Below are positions 15,740 through 22,724 of a stretch of DNA of 64,000 bases, one piece after another. The notes beneath the pieces are model-generated. The model was not told the DNA's origin and searched no databases. It was given only the letters and a program-made list of their open reading frames with translations. This stretch comes from Sharpea porci. GTDB lineage: Bacteria; Bacillota_I; Bacilli_A; Erysipelotrichales; Coprobacillaceae. Position 1 is the first letter of the stretch. Each line of letters opens with the position of its first letter. The position numbers were made by a program, and so were the translations under genes. The stretch covers positions 17,594 to 81,593 of the forward strand of contig NZ_VUNM01000008.1 in NCBI RefSeq assembly GCF_009695655.1, in the 5' to 3' direction.

Positions 15740-17836
15740 ATGATTATTGGTTTAGCAGGCAATCCAAATAGTGGTAAGACAACGCTCTTTAATGATTTAA
15801 CAGGTTCATCACAATATACTGGTAACTGGCCAGGTGTTACAGTTGAAAAGAAGGACGGTAAGCTTAAAGGCCATCCTGATGTCACAATTCAGGACTTACC
15901 AGGCATCTATTCTCTTTCACCTTATACACTAGAAGAAGTTGTTTCTCGACAATATCTTGTCCATGAACAACCAGATGCTATCATCAATATTGTCGATGGT
16001 ACAAATATCGAACGTAATCTCTATCTCACAACCCAGTTACTAGAATTAGGTTTACCAACCCTTATTGCAATCAACATGGTTGATGTCTTAGAAAAGACAG
16101 GCGTGACCATCGATACAAAGAAGCTTGAAAAAGAACTTGGCTGTAAAGTCATGACAATTTCAGCCTTAAAAGGCAAAGGCACAAAAGAAGCAGCTAAAGA
16201 AGCCATTCGTCTTGCGAAAGCTCATGAAGTGGGCAAGCGTCCGGAAATCTTCTCTGGCGATTTACTCAAAGCCATTCAAGAAATTGAAGGTAAGCTTGAT
16301 GGTGATATGAAACGCTGGTTTGCGATTAAGCTCTTTGAACGTGACAATAAAATTATTCAAGACAACAATCTTAATCCCGATTTAAAGACTGTTGTTGAAC
16401 CTATTATTAATAAGATTGAAGATGAAGAAGACGATGATGCTGAATCTATTATTACATCAGCACGCTATGAATATATTACAAATCTTACAAGACAATGTGT
16501 TGTTGCTTCTAAGAAACAAACAAAGAGTTTGTCAGACAAGATTGACAGTATTGTCACAAATCGCTATTTAGCTTTACCTATCTTTGCGATTATTATCTTT
16601 ATTATGTACTACATCTCAGTAACAACAGTTGGTACATGGATGACGGACTGGACAAATGATGTTCTCTTTGGTGAAATTGTTCCAAATGCATTAACAGCGT
16701 TATGTAGTACATTAGGTGTAGCTGACTGGATGCAGCATTTATTAATTGATGGTGTTGTTGGTGGAGTAGGTACTGTACTTGGCTTCGTTCCACAGATTCT
16801 CTTGATCTTTGTCTTCTTATCCATCTTAGAAGATACTGGTTATATGGCACGTATTGCCTTTATTATGGATAGACTGTTTAGAAAGTTTGGTCTTTCAGGT
16901 AAATCATTTATTCCTATTCTTATTGGTTCAGGTTGTGGTGTTCCAGGTATTATGGCCGCACGTACAATTGAGGATGAAGCAGACCGTAGAATGACCATTA
17001 TGCTTTGTACATTTATACCTTGTGCAGCTAAGACAGAAATTATTGCGATGATTTCTTCTGTCTTCTTCCATGGCTCAGCATGGATTGCTACTAGCATGTA
17101 TTTCTTATCTTTAGCAGTTATTGTATTATCAGGTATTGCTTTAAAGAAGACACGTTTCTTTGCCGGAGAAAGTGCACCATTCGTTATGGAATTACCTGCT
17201 TATCACTTACCACAGGCTAAGACAGTATTAATGCGTGTTCTTGAAAGAGGTAAGCACTTTATTGTCAAAGCGGGAACAATTATCTTTGCCGTATCAGTTA
17301 TAACATGGTTCTTAATGAGTTATACACCAACATTACAATATATTGATCCAGAAAGCGCAGCCGTTTCTAAATCTATATTGCGTTATATTGGTGAATTCAT
17401 TGCTCCTATCTTTGCTCCTCTTGGCTTTGGTAACTGGGAAGGTGGCGTATCCGTACTAATCGCCTTATCAGCCAAAGAACTTGCTGCTTCAACAGTTGTT
17501 GTATTAGCTGGTAAAGCAGGTGTCGCAACTCTCTTTACAACAATGGGTGCCTTCTCCTATATGATTTTAAACCTCTTCAATCCACCATGTATTGCAGCTA
17601 TGGGTACAATCTGGCGTGAAATGGGTTCTCGTTTCTGGGCAATCTTCGCCATCAGCTATCAGCTTGTCTTAGGTTATGTGTTATCATTCATTACATATCA
17701 GTTAGGTAGTTTCTTATTCTATGGCGCAAGTCTTGGTATTGGACAAATAGTGGCAATTGGTTTAGTATTAGGTATCATATATATGGTTGTTCGCCCTGGC
17801 TATAGAGAACCAGTTGGTGAACTTGTGAATGCATAG
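15740..17836 (+). CDS. feoB: Ferrous iron transporter FeoB
   Basis: A 698-aa inner membrane Fe(II) transporter. The N-terminal G domain has G1 GNPNSGKTT at residues 6-14, G3 DLPG near 54 and G4 NMVD near 112, followed by a helical GDI-like domain to about residue 270. The transmembrane part contains two gate regions: GCGVPGIMAARTI with IPCAAK in the first and SAKELAAST in the second. Length and order are normal. It is regulated through the upstream DtxR-type boxes. Confidence 0.96.
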   Translation: MIIGLAGNPNSGKTTLFNDLTGSSQYTGNWPGVTVEKKDGKLKGHPDVTIQDLPGIYSLSPYTLEEVVSRQYLVHEQPDAIINIVDGTNIERNLYLTTQLLELGLPTLIAINMVDVLEKTGVTIDTKKLEKELGCKVMTISALKGKGTKEAAKEAIRLAKAHEVGKRPEIFSGDLLKAIQEIEGKLDGDMKRWFAIKLFERDNKIIQDNNLNPDLKTVVEPIINKIEDEEDDDAESIITSARYEYITNLTRQCVVASKKQTKSLSDKIDSIVTNRYLALPIFAIIIFIMYYISVTTVGTWMTDWTNDVLFGEIVPNALTALCSTLGVADWMQHLLIDGVVGGVGTVLGFVPQILLIFVFLSILEDTGYMARIAFIMDRLFRKFGLSGKSFIPILIGSGCGVPGIMAARTIEDEADRRMTIMLCTFIPCAAKTEIIAMISSVFFHGSAWIATSMYFLSLAVIVLSGIALKKTRFFAGESAPFVMELPAYHLPQAKTVLMRVLERGKHFIVKAGTIIFAVSVITWFLMSYTPTLQYIDPESAAVSKSILRYIGEFIAPIFAPLGFGNWEGGVSVLIALSAKELAASTVVVLAGKAGVATLFTTMGAFSYMILNLFNPPCIAAMGTIWREMGSRFWAIFAISYQLVLGYVLSFITYQLGSFLFYGASLGIGQIVAIGLVLGIIYMVVRPGYREPVGELVNA

Positions 17837-17851
17837 AAAGAAGGCATCATT

Positions 17852-18205
17852 ATGGCAACACTCATTATTGCAGTTATTATTGGTATATTCTTTATCTTTG
17901 GGATTAAACATATGTTGATGACATCTAAGGAAGGTTGTTGTTCAACAGGTGATCATATTGAAAAGATCAAACCAGAAGATCCCGATAAGAAGCATTATCC
18001 TTATACAACATCATTTACTGTACAAGATATGCATTGTGCCAACTGTGCTATAAAAATCAGTAATGCTTTAAATAAACAAAAGGATACAATGGCTTCCATC
18101 AATCTCTCAAAAAAAGAAGTCACAGTCTTCACAAAACAAGAACCACATATCAATACAATCACATCAGCTATTCATCAAGCAGGATATAGCTGTCAATTAA
18201 AATAA
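17852..18205 (+). CDS. FeoB-associated membrane protein fused to a heavy-metal-associated domain
   Basis: A 117-aa protein. An N-terminal membrane segment (residues 3-20) and a Cys pair (GCCSTG, Cys29-Cys30) resemble FeoB-associated Cys-rich proteins. From residue 50 it continues as an HMA domain, with the metal-binding DMHCANC motif (Cys62, Cys65) and a beta-alpha-beta-beta-alpha-beta pattern ending AIHQAGYSC. It would place a soft-metal-binding domain at the membrane beside FeoB. It lies 15 bp after feoB. The fusion is unusual; whether it binds iron, copper or another metal is unknown. Confidence 0.75.
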   Translation: MATLIIAVIIGIFFIFGIKHMLMTSKEGCCSTGDHIEKIKPEDPDKKHYPYTTSFTVQDMHCANCAIKISNALNKQKDTMASINLSKKEVTVFTKQEPHINTITSAIHQAGYSCQLK

Positions 18206-18208
18206 AAC

Positions 18209-18303
18209 GGACCTCCTAGGAGGTCCCTATACAAGAGTACCTCATGATTTACACACACACATACACATATTTCAAACCTTTCCATGGGATACTCTTGTAT
18301 AGG
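18209..18303 (+). promoter_or_regulatory. Intercistronic structured region: palindrome plus long inverted repeat
   Basis: A perfect 18-bp palindrome, GGACCTCCTAGGAGGTCC (18209-18226), is followed without a T-run by CCTATACAAGAGTA (18226-18239), which pairs perfectly with 18290-18303. The 50-nt loop contains an ACACACACAC run. The 3' arm ends about 10 nt before the ribosome binding site of the next gene. It may be an RNA processing or stability structure that sets relative expression. Confidence 0.6.
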
Positions 18304-18322
18304 TAAAGAAAGAAGGGATAGC

Positions 18323-18517
18323 ATGTGGACATTTATTATTTTAGGTATCATTATTGCTTATAGTTTATGGGTGATTGTAAGACAAGTTATGGGTAAGAAG
18401 AATGGTGCAAGCTCTTGTGGTGCAAGCTGTTCTGGCTGTGCCTCATCAGCTATGTGTAATAAGGATCTTTATAAAGAGTTCAAGAAAGACCATCCCATCA
18501 AAAGCACAAATCCATAA
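18323..18517 (+). CDS. FeoB-associated Cys-rich membrane protein
   Basis: A 64-aa protein with one N-terminal membrane segment (WTFIILGIIIAYSLWVIV) followed by a cysteine cluster (SSCGASCSGCASSAMC) and a basic C-terminus. This matches the FeoB-associated Cys-rich family (PF12669 type). The frame is open further upstream, but the ATG at 18323 follows AGAAGGGA and starts directly at the membrane segment. It is the last gene of the feo operon, ahead of a terminator. Confidence 0.85.
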   Translation: MWTFIILGIIIAYSLWVIVRQVMGKKNGASSCGASCSGCASSAMCNKDLYKEFKKDHPIKSTNP

Positions 18518-18585
18518 AGATCAGTCACAACAATATTCATTCGATAAAAGACATCAATACAAATATTTGTGTCGATTTAGGTCAG

Positions 18586-18624
18586 GACAACAGTTTAACT
18601 AAGGCTAGGCTGTTGTCTTTTTAT
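18586..18624 (+). terminator. feo operon terminator
   Basis: GACAACAG (18586-18593) pairs with CTGTTGTC (18610-18617), followed by TTTTTATATG. Confidence 0.85.
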
Positions 18625-18714
18625 ATGTAAAAGGGCTAAACCTATATATGCGAAACAATCAACCACATATTATGGGGCAGCGATACAACCTCATAAAATA
18701 TTCATAATAAACGT

Positions 18715-18753
18715 AAAAAGACTGTGGGATCGGTATGAACCTGATTCCACAGT
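18715..18753 (-). terminator. Terminator of the MerR gene
   Basis: On the minus strand ACTGTGG and CCACAGT pair around an inner AGGT/ACC stem, followed by CTTTTTACG. The bases between this and the feo terminator hold nothing recognisable. Confidence 0.75.
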
Positions 18754-18769
18754 TGTATTTTGTGGTACA

Positions 18770-19165
18770 TTATTGTTTCTTAATGAGACTGCTATGATAG
18801 GGTCTTTTTTTATTCAATATATCATCATAGAGTTGTTGTTTATAATCAATGAAATCAATAGAGGCTTGAATTTCTTGCTGTTTGAGAAGAAGGGCATCAC
18901 GCTTATTTGAAAGCATGACTTGACGTTCAGGAATAGTACTTTCTCCTTCTAAACATAAAGCAATATAAGCCTTAATTTCCTTTAAAGACATCCCGCATTT
19001 CTTCAAACAAGTAAGACTATTAATCCAGGTAATATCATCATCATCAAAGACACGATAATTATGTTCATCCCTACTCACATTGGGCACAAGACCAACATTA
19101 CAATAATATTTCAGTGTTTCATAGGACAAATGACATTGTTCACAAGCTTCTCTCATCGAATACAT
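18770..19165 (-). CDS. MerR family transcriptional regulator
   Basis: A 131-aa regulator. The N-terminal winged HTH reads MREACEQCHLSYETLKYYCN, then VGLVPNVSRDEHNYRVFDDD, and ITWINSLTCLKKCGMSLKEI completes the DNA-binding part; a coiled-coil dimerisation helix follows. The conserved effector-site cysteines of metal sensors are absent at the C-terminus, so it is more like the redox or drug-sensing subgroup. The ATG at 19165 has an AAGGAG seven bases upstream; the frame extends further but through the divergent promoter. The palindrome inside a 19-bp promoter spacer next to it is the probable binding site. Confidence 0.88.
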   Translation of the reverse strand: MYSMREACEQCHLSYETLKYYCNVGLVPNVSRDEHNYRVFDDDDITWINSLTCLKKCGMSLKEIKAYIALCLEGESTIPERQVMLSNKRDALLLKQQEIQASIDFIDYKQQLYDDILNKKRPYHSSLIKKQ

Positions 19166-19183
19166 ATTTTTTCTCCTTTTCTC

Positions 19184-19214
19184 TTGACCGGTAGTTACTA
19201 CCGGAATGTACAAT
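19184..19214 (+). promoter_or_regulatory. MerR-type promoter with 19-bp spacer and operator
   Basis: TTGACC (19184-19189), a 19-bp spacer and TACAAT (19209-19214). The spacer region holds the perfect dyad CCGGTAGTTACTACCGG (19188-19204). An over-long spacer with a central dyad is the hallmark of MerR-activated promoters. It drives the two phosphatase genes. Confidence 0.85.
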
Positions 19215-19245
19215 TTTATTGTAAAAGAAAGTCAAGGTGAAGTAA

Positions 19246-19839
19246 ATGAAGAAAACATTATATTTAATGCGTCATGGTCAGACGTTATTCAATGTGGAAC
19301 ATAAGATCCAGGGATGGTGTGATTCACCACTCACAGAACTAGGCATCAAGCAGGCTGAAATCGCCTCCCGTTATTTCGAAGACAACAATATTACTTTTGA
19401 TCATTGTTATGCAAGTACAAGTGAACGTGCATGTGATACGCTCGAAATTGTCACCAAAAACAAATATCCTTATACAAGACTTAAGGGACTCAAGGAATGG
19501 AATTTTGGACGATTTGAAGCGATGGATGAATTCTTAAATCCACAAGCACCTTATGATGACTTCTTTGTCTATTATGGTGGAGAAGGACCAAAACAAGTCC
19601 AAGAACGTATGGTTAAGACATTAACAGAAATCATGGAGAAAGATGATCATGAAAGTGTATTGGCTCTTTCTCATGGGGGTTCATGTTATGTCTTTGTGGA
19701 TGCTTTTGAAGATTATAATGTTGTACATAATCATATGGGTATTAAGAACTGTACAATATTCAAGTTTGAATACGAAGATGGCATCTTTTCATGTGTTGAT
19801 ATGATTGAACCTGATTTTAATGAACTAGAAAAACATTAA
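19246..19839 (+). CDS. Histidine phosphatase family protein (tandem copy 1)
   Basis: A 197-aa phosphoglycerate-mutase-like phosphatase. The catalytic LMRHGQT motif is at residues 7-13, the second conserved Arg/Glu region is LKEWNFGRFEAMDEF near 81-95, and the second catalytic His is in ALSHGGSC near 146. AAGGTGA precedes the ATG. Residues 1-99 are identical to the next gene, and the last part (GIKNCTIFKFEYEDGIFSC) is identical too, while the middle differs. Probably activated by the divergent MerR regulator. The phosphorylated substrate is unknown. Confidence 0.85.
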   Translation: MKKTLYLMRHGQTLFNVEHKIQGWCDSPLTELGIKQAEIASRYFEDNNITFDHCYASTSERACDTLEIVTKNKYPYTRLKGLKEWNFGRFEAMDEFLNPQAPYDDFFVYYGGEGPKQVQERMVKTLTEIMEKDDHESVLALSHGGSCYVFVDAFEDYNVVHNHMGIKNCTIFKFEYEDGIFSCVDMIEPDFNELEKH

Positions 19840-19881
19840 TATGATGTTATATATAGAGATGAGTAGAAGAAGGTGAAATCA

Positions 19882-20475
19882 ATGAAGAAAACATTATATT
19901 TAATGCGTCATGGTCAGACATTATTCAATGTGGAACATAAGATCCAGGGGTGGTGTGATTCACCACTAACAGAACTAGGCATCAAGCAGGCTGAAATCGC
20001 CTCCCGTTATTTCGAAGACAACAATATTACTTTTGATCATTGTTATGCAAGTACAAGTGAACGTGCCTGTGATACGCTCGAAATTGTCACCAAAAACAAA
20101 TATCCTTATACAAGACTAAAGGGACTCAAGGAATGGAATTTTGGACGATTTGAAGCGATGGATGAATTCTTAAATCCTAAACTCCCTTATGGTGACTTCT
20201 TTGTCTATTATGGTGGAGAAAACCAACAACAGCTTCAAGAGCGCATGGTTAAGACATTGACAGAAGTCATGGACAAAGAAGATCATCAAGTTGTGTTTGC
20301 CGTGTCACATGGTGGTGCCTGTGCAAATTTTGTAAGAGCCTTTGAAGAATATAATATGATGCATTATCGTCGTGGTATAAAGAACTGTACAATATTTAAG
20401 TTTGAATATGAAGACGGTATCTTTTCATGTGTTGACATTATTGAACCAGATTTAAGTGAATTAGAAATAAAATAG
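19882..20475 (+). CDS. Histidine phosphatase family protein (tandem copy 2)
   Basis: A 197-aa tandem duplicate of the preceding gene. LMRHGQT is at residues 7-13 and AVSHGGAC near 146, so both catalytic histidines remain. The start at ATG 19882 was preferred to an upstream in-frame GTG because it has AAGGTGA upstream and matches copy 1. Divergence from copy 1 is confined to about residues 100-175. A CCTAAAG/CTTTAGG hairpin (20483-20500) without a T-run follows. Confidence 0.85.
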   Translation: MKKTLYLMRHGQTLFNVEHKIQGWCDSPLTELGIKQAEIASRYFEDNNITFDHCYASTSERACDTLEIVTKNKYPYTRLKGLKEWNFGRFEAMDEFLNPKLPYGDFFVYYGGENQQQLQERMVKTLTEVMDKEDHQVVFAVSHGGACANFVRAFEEYNMMHYRRGIKNCTIFKFEYEDGIFSCVDIIEPDLSELEIK

Positions 20476-20554
20476 TTCTTGACCTAAAGCCAACTTTAGG
20501 TTCTAGAATAAAAGTGTAAGATTAATTAGATAAAGAAATGAGAGGAGATTGGAT

Positions 20555-21718
20555 ATGCAGAATTTTGATTATTGTACACCTACAAGATTAATCTTTGGAG
20601 AAGGTGTTGTAGAGAAGCTTCCTGAAGTGATGAAATCATATGGTCATAAGATTCTTTTGACATATGGTGGAGGCAGTATTAAGAAGCTTGGTCTTTATGA
20701 CAAAGTCAAAGATCTTTTAAGTGATTTTGAGATTGTTGAATTAGCAGGCATTCAGCCTAATCCTAAATATGATCCAAGTGTACTAGAAGGTGTCAAGCTT
20801 TGTAAGGAAAATGATGTTGATGTCATTTTATCAGTTGGTGGCGGTAGTGTTCTGGATTGTTCAAAGGCCATTGCTGCTGGTGCTAAATATGATGGTGATC
20901 CATGGGATTTGATCTCATATAAGGTCAAAGCTCAGGCAGCACTCCCTATTGTGGATATCATTACTCTTGCCGCAACAGGTAGTGAATATGACTGTGGTGG
21001 TGTTATTTCAAGAACAGAGACTAATGACAAGATTGGCTATGTCGATCCATTACTCTATCCAGCCGTTTCTTTCCTAGATCCAACATATACATTCACAGTC
21101 TCTAAGAAACAAACAGCAGCAGGCTGTGCTGATGCTATGAATCATATTATGGAACAATATTTCTGTGAAGACTCAACATTACTCAATGATGCTTTCATGG
21201 AAGGTGCTCTCAAGAGCCTGATGATCAATGCTAAGAAATGTCTTGAAAATCCAGAAGACTACAAAGCAAGAGCAGAAATGATGCTTGATTGTACTTATGG
21301 CTGTAATGGTATTTATGCCCTAGGTAACAGTGAATCTGGATGGCCATGCCATGGTATGGAACATGCTCTTTCTGCTTATTATGATATTACTCATGGTGAG
21401 GGTCTTGCGATTATTACCCCAAGATGGATGAAACATATTTTAAATGAAAAGACGGTTGATCGTTTTGTGAAATATGGTGTGAATGTATTTGGTATTGATG
21501 CTTCACTTGATGCCTTTGATATAGCGAATAAGGCTATTGATGAAACATATAAATTCTTTGAATCAATCAATATTCCAATGCATTTAAAGGATGTTGGTAT
21601 TGATGAGAGTCGTATTGATGAAATGGCTCATCATGTAGCTATTAATGAAGGCTTAGAAGAAGCTTGGGCTCCATTAACAGAAAAAGATATTGCTGATATC
21701 TTTAAAGCTTCATTATAA
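20555..21718 (+). CDS. Iron-containing alcohol dehydrogenase (butanol dehydrogenase type)
   Basis: A 387-aa NAD(P)H-dependent alcohol dehydrogenase of the YqhD/BdhA group. It starts with the family TPTRLIFGEG pattern, has the nucleotide-binding SVGGGSVLDCSKAIA near residue 92, and carries the iron ligands in DAMNHIMEQYF and in the GMEHALSAYYDITHGEGLAI block. AGGAG lies seven bases before the ATG at 20555. It reduces aldehydes to alcohols in fermentation or detoxification. The next gene follows closely, and both may be read from the MerR-controlled promoter upstream, as there is no terminator between them. Confidence 0.9.
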   Translation: MQNFDYCTPTRLIFGEGVVEKLPEVMKSYGHKILLTYGGGSIKKLGLYDKVKDLLSDFEIVELAGIQPNPKYDPSVLEGVKLCKENDVDVILSVGGGSVLDCSKAIAAGAKYDGDPWDLISYKVKAQAALPIVDIITLAATGSEYDCGGVISRTETNDKIGYVDPLLYPAVSFLDPTYTFTVSKKQTAAGCADAMNHIMEQYFCEDSTLLNDAFMEGALKSLMINAKKCLENPEDYKARAEMMLDCTYGCNGIYALGNSESGWPCHGMEHALSAYYDITHGEGLAIITPRWMKHILNEKTVDRFVKYGVNVFGIDASLDAFDIANKAIDETYKFFESINIPMHLKDVGIDESRIDEMAHHVAINEGLEEAWAPLTEKDIADIFKASL

Positions 21719-21737
21719 AGAAAGAAGGATGATTGTT

Positions 21738-22472
21738 ATGGCTGAAAAAATTGTACAGACAGCGGGCAGAAAAAGCTTAGGAGAATTTGCTCCTGAATTT
21801 GCACATTTTAATGATGATATATTGTTTGGTGAAAACTGGAATAATGATGATATTGATCTTAAAACACGTTGTATTATTACTGTTGTTGCATTAATGTCAT
21901 CAGGGATAACGGATTCTTCTTTGACATATCATCTACAAAATGCGAAAGCACATGGTGTGACAAAGAAAGAAATCGCAGCTGTGATCACACATGTAGCCTT
22001 CTATGTAGGTTGGCCTAAAGCTTGGGCAGTCTTCAATCAGGCTAAGGAAGTCTGGAAGGAAGAGGTAGATGAAAACATGAGTGCCTTAGAACAATATCAA
22101 GCTACTCTCATGTTCCCTATTGGGGATCCTAATCCTTATGCGAAATACTTCTCAGGTAATAGCTACTTAGCACCTGTTTCCTCATCACAAGTTGGCATTC
22201 ATAATGTTACATTTGAACCAGGTTGTAAAAACAACTGGCATGTTCATCATGCGAAAAGTGGTGGTGGTCAGATTTTGATCTGTGTTGGTGGAAAAGGTTA
22301 TTATCAGGAATGGGGCAAGGATCCAGTGTTGATGCAGCCAGGAGATTGTATCAATATTCCTGTTGATGTGAAACATTGGCATGGTGCTGCTGATGATAGC
22401 TGGTTCTCTCACTTAGCGATTGAAGTACCAGGTGAGGAAACTTCAACAGAATGGCTTGAAGAAGTGAAATAA
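21738..22472 (+). CDS. Carboxymuconolactone decarboxylase-like/cupin fusion protein
   Basis: A 244-aa two-domain protein. Residues about 30-110 are a CMD/AhpD-like domain (LKTRCIITVVALMSSGITD, then a VITHVAFYVGWPKAW block, without the CxxC of AhpD). Residues about 145-235 are a cupin: WHVHHAK supplies the metal-binding histidines and KHWHGAADD the last one. Such fusions often sit beside aldo/keto or alcohol dehydrogenases in Firmicutes. The ATG at 21738 has AGAAGGA upstream. A terminator follows. The reaction is not known. Confidence 0.85.
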   Translation: MAEKIVQTAGRKSLGEFAPEFAHFNDDILFGENWNNDDIDLKTRCIITVVALMSSGITDSSLTYHLQNAKAHGVTKKEIAAVITHVAFYVGWPKAWAVFNQAKEVWKEEVDENMSALEQYQATLMFPIGDPNPYAKYFSGNSYLAPVSSSQVGIHNVTFEPGCKNNWHVHHAKSGGGQILICVGGKGYYQEWGKDPVLMQPGDCINIPVDVKHWHGAADDSWFSHLAIEVPGEETSTEWLEEVK

Positions 22473-22487
22473 CAAATAAATTATATG

Positions 22488-22522
22488 AAAGTGATTCTAA
22501 GATTTGGTGGAATCACTTTTTT
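22488..22522 (+). terminator. Rho-independent terminator
   Basis: AAAGTGATTC (22488-22497) and GAATCACTTT (22510-22519), followed by TTTG. Confidence 0.88.
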
Positions 22523-22647
22523 GTTGGAATAGAGGATATATTTTAAAAAGTAAGTAAGTACACACGGCAAAACATTTCATAACGTAAGTAGCTTGTGTAA
22601 AAATATTTCATATATTTTTTTAAAATGAAAGATATTTACGTTGAAAA

Positions 22648-22661
22648 AGAATACGCTTTCA
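22648..22661 (-). promoter_or_regulatory. Candidate cre site upstream of the GH13 gene
   Basis: Read on the minus strand, TGAAAGCGTATTCT agrees with the catabolite-response consensus at all but two positions. The surrounding 22523-22724 region is AT-rich and also holds a separated AACGTAA/TTACGTT pair, but no clear promoter. Weak evidence. Confidence 0.35.
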
Positions 22662-22724
22662 TATATTATATTTCTTAGAAACATATGGTATTTATGTTTT
22701 TTCATTTTGATTATAGGAGGCAAT

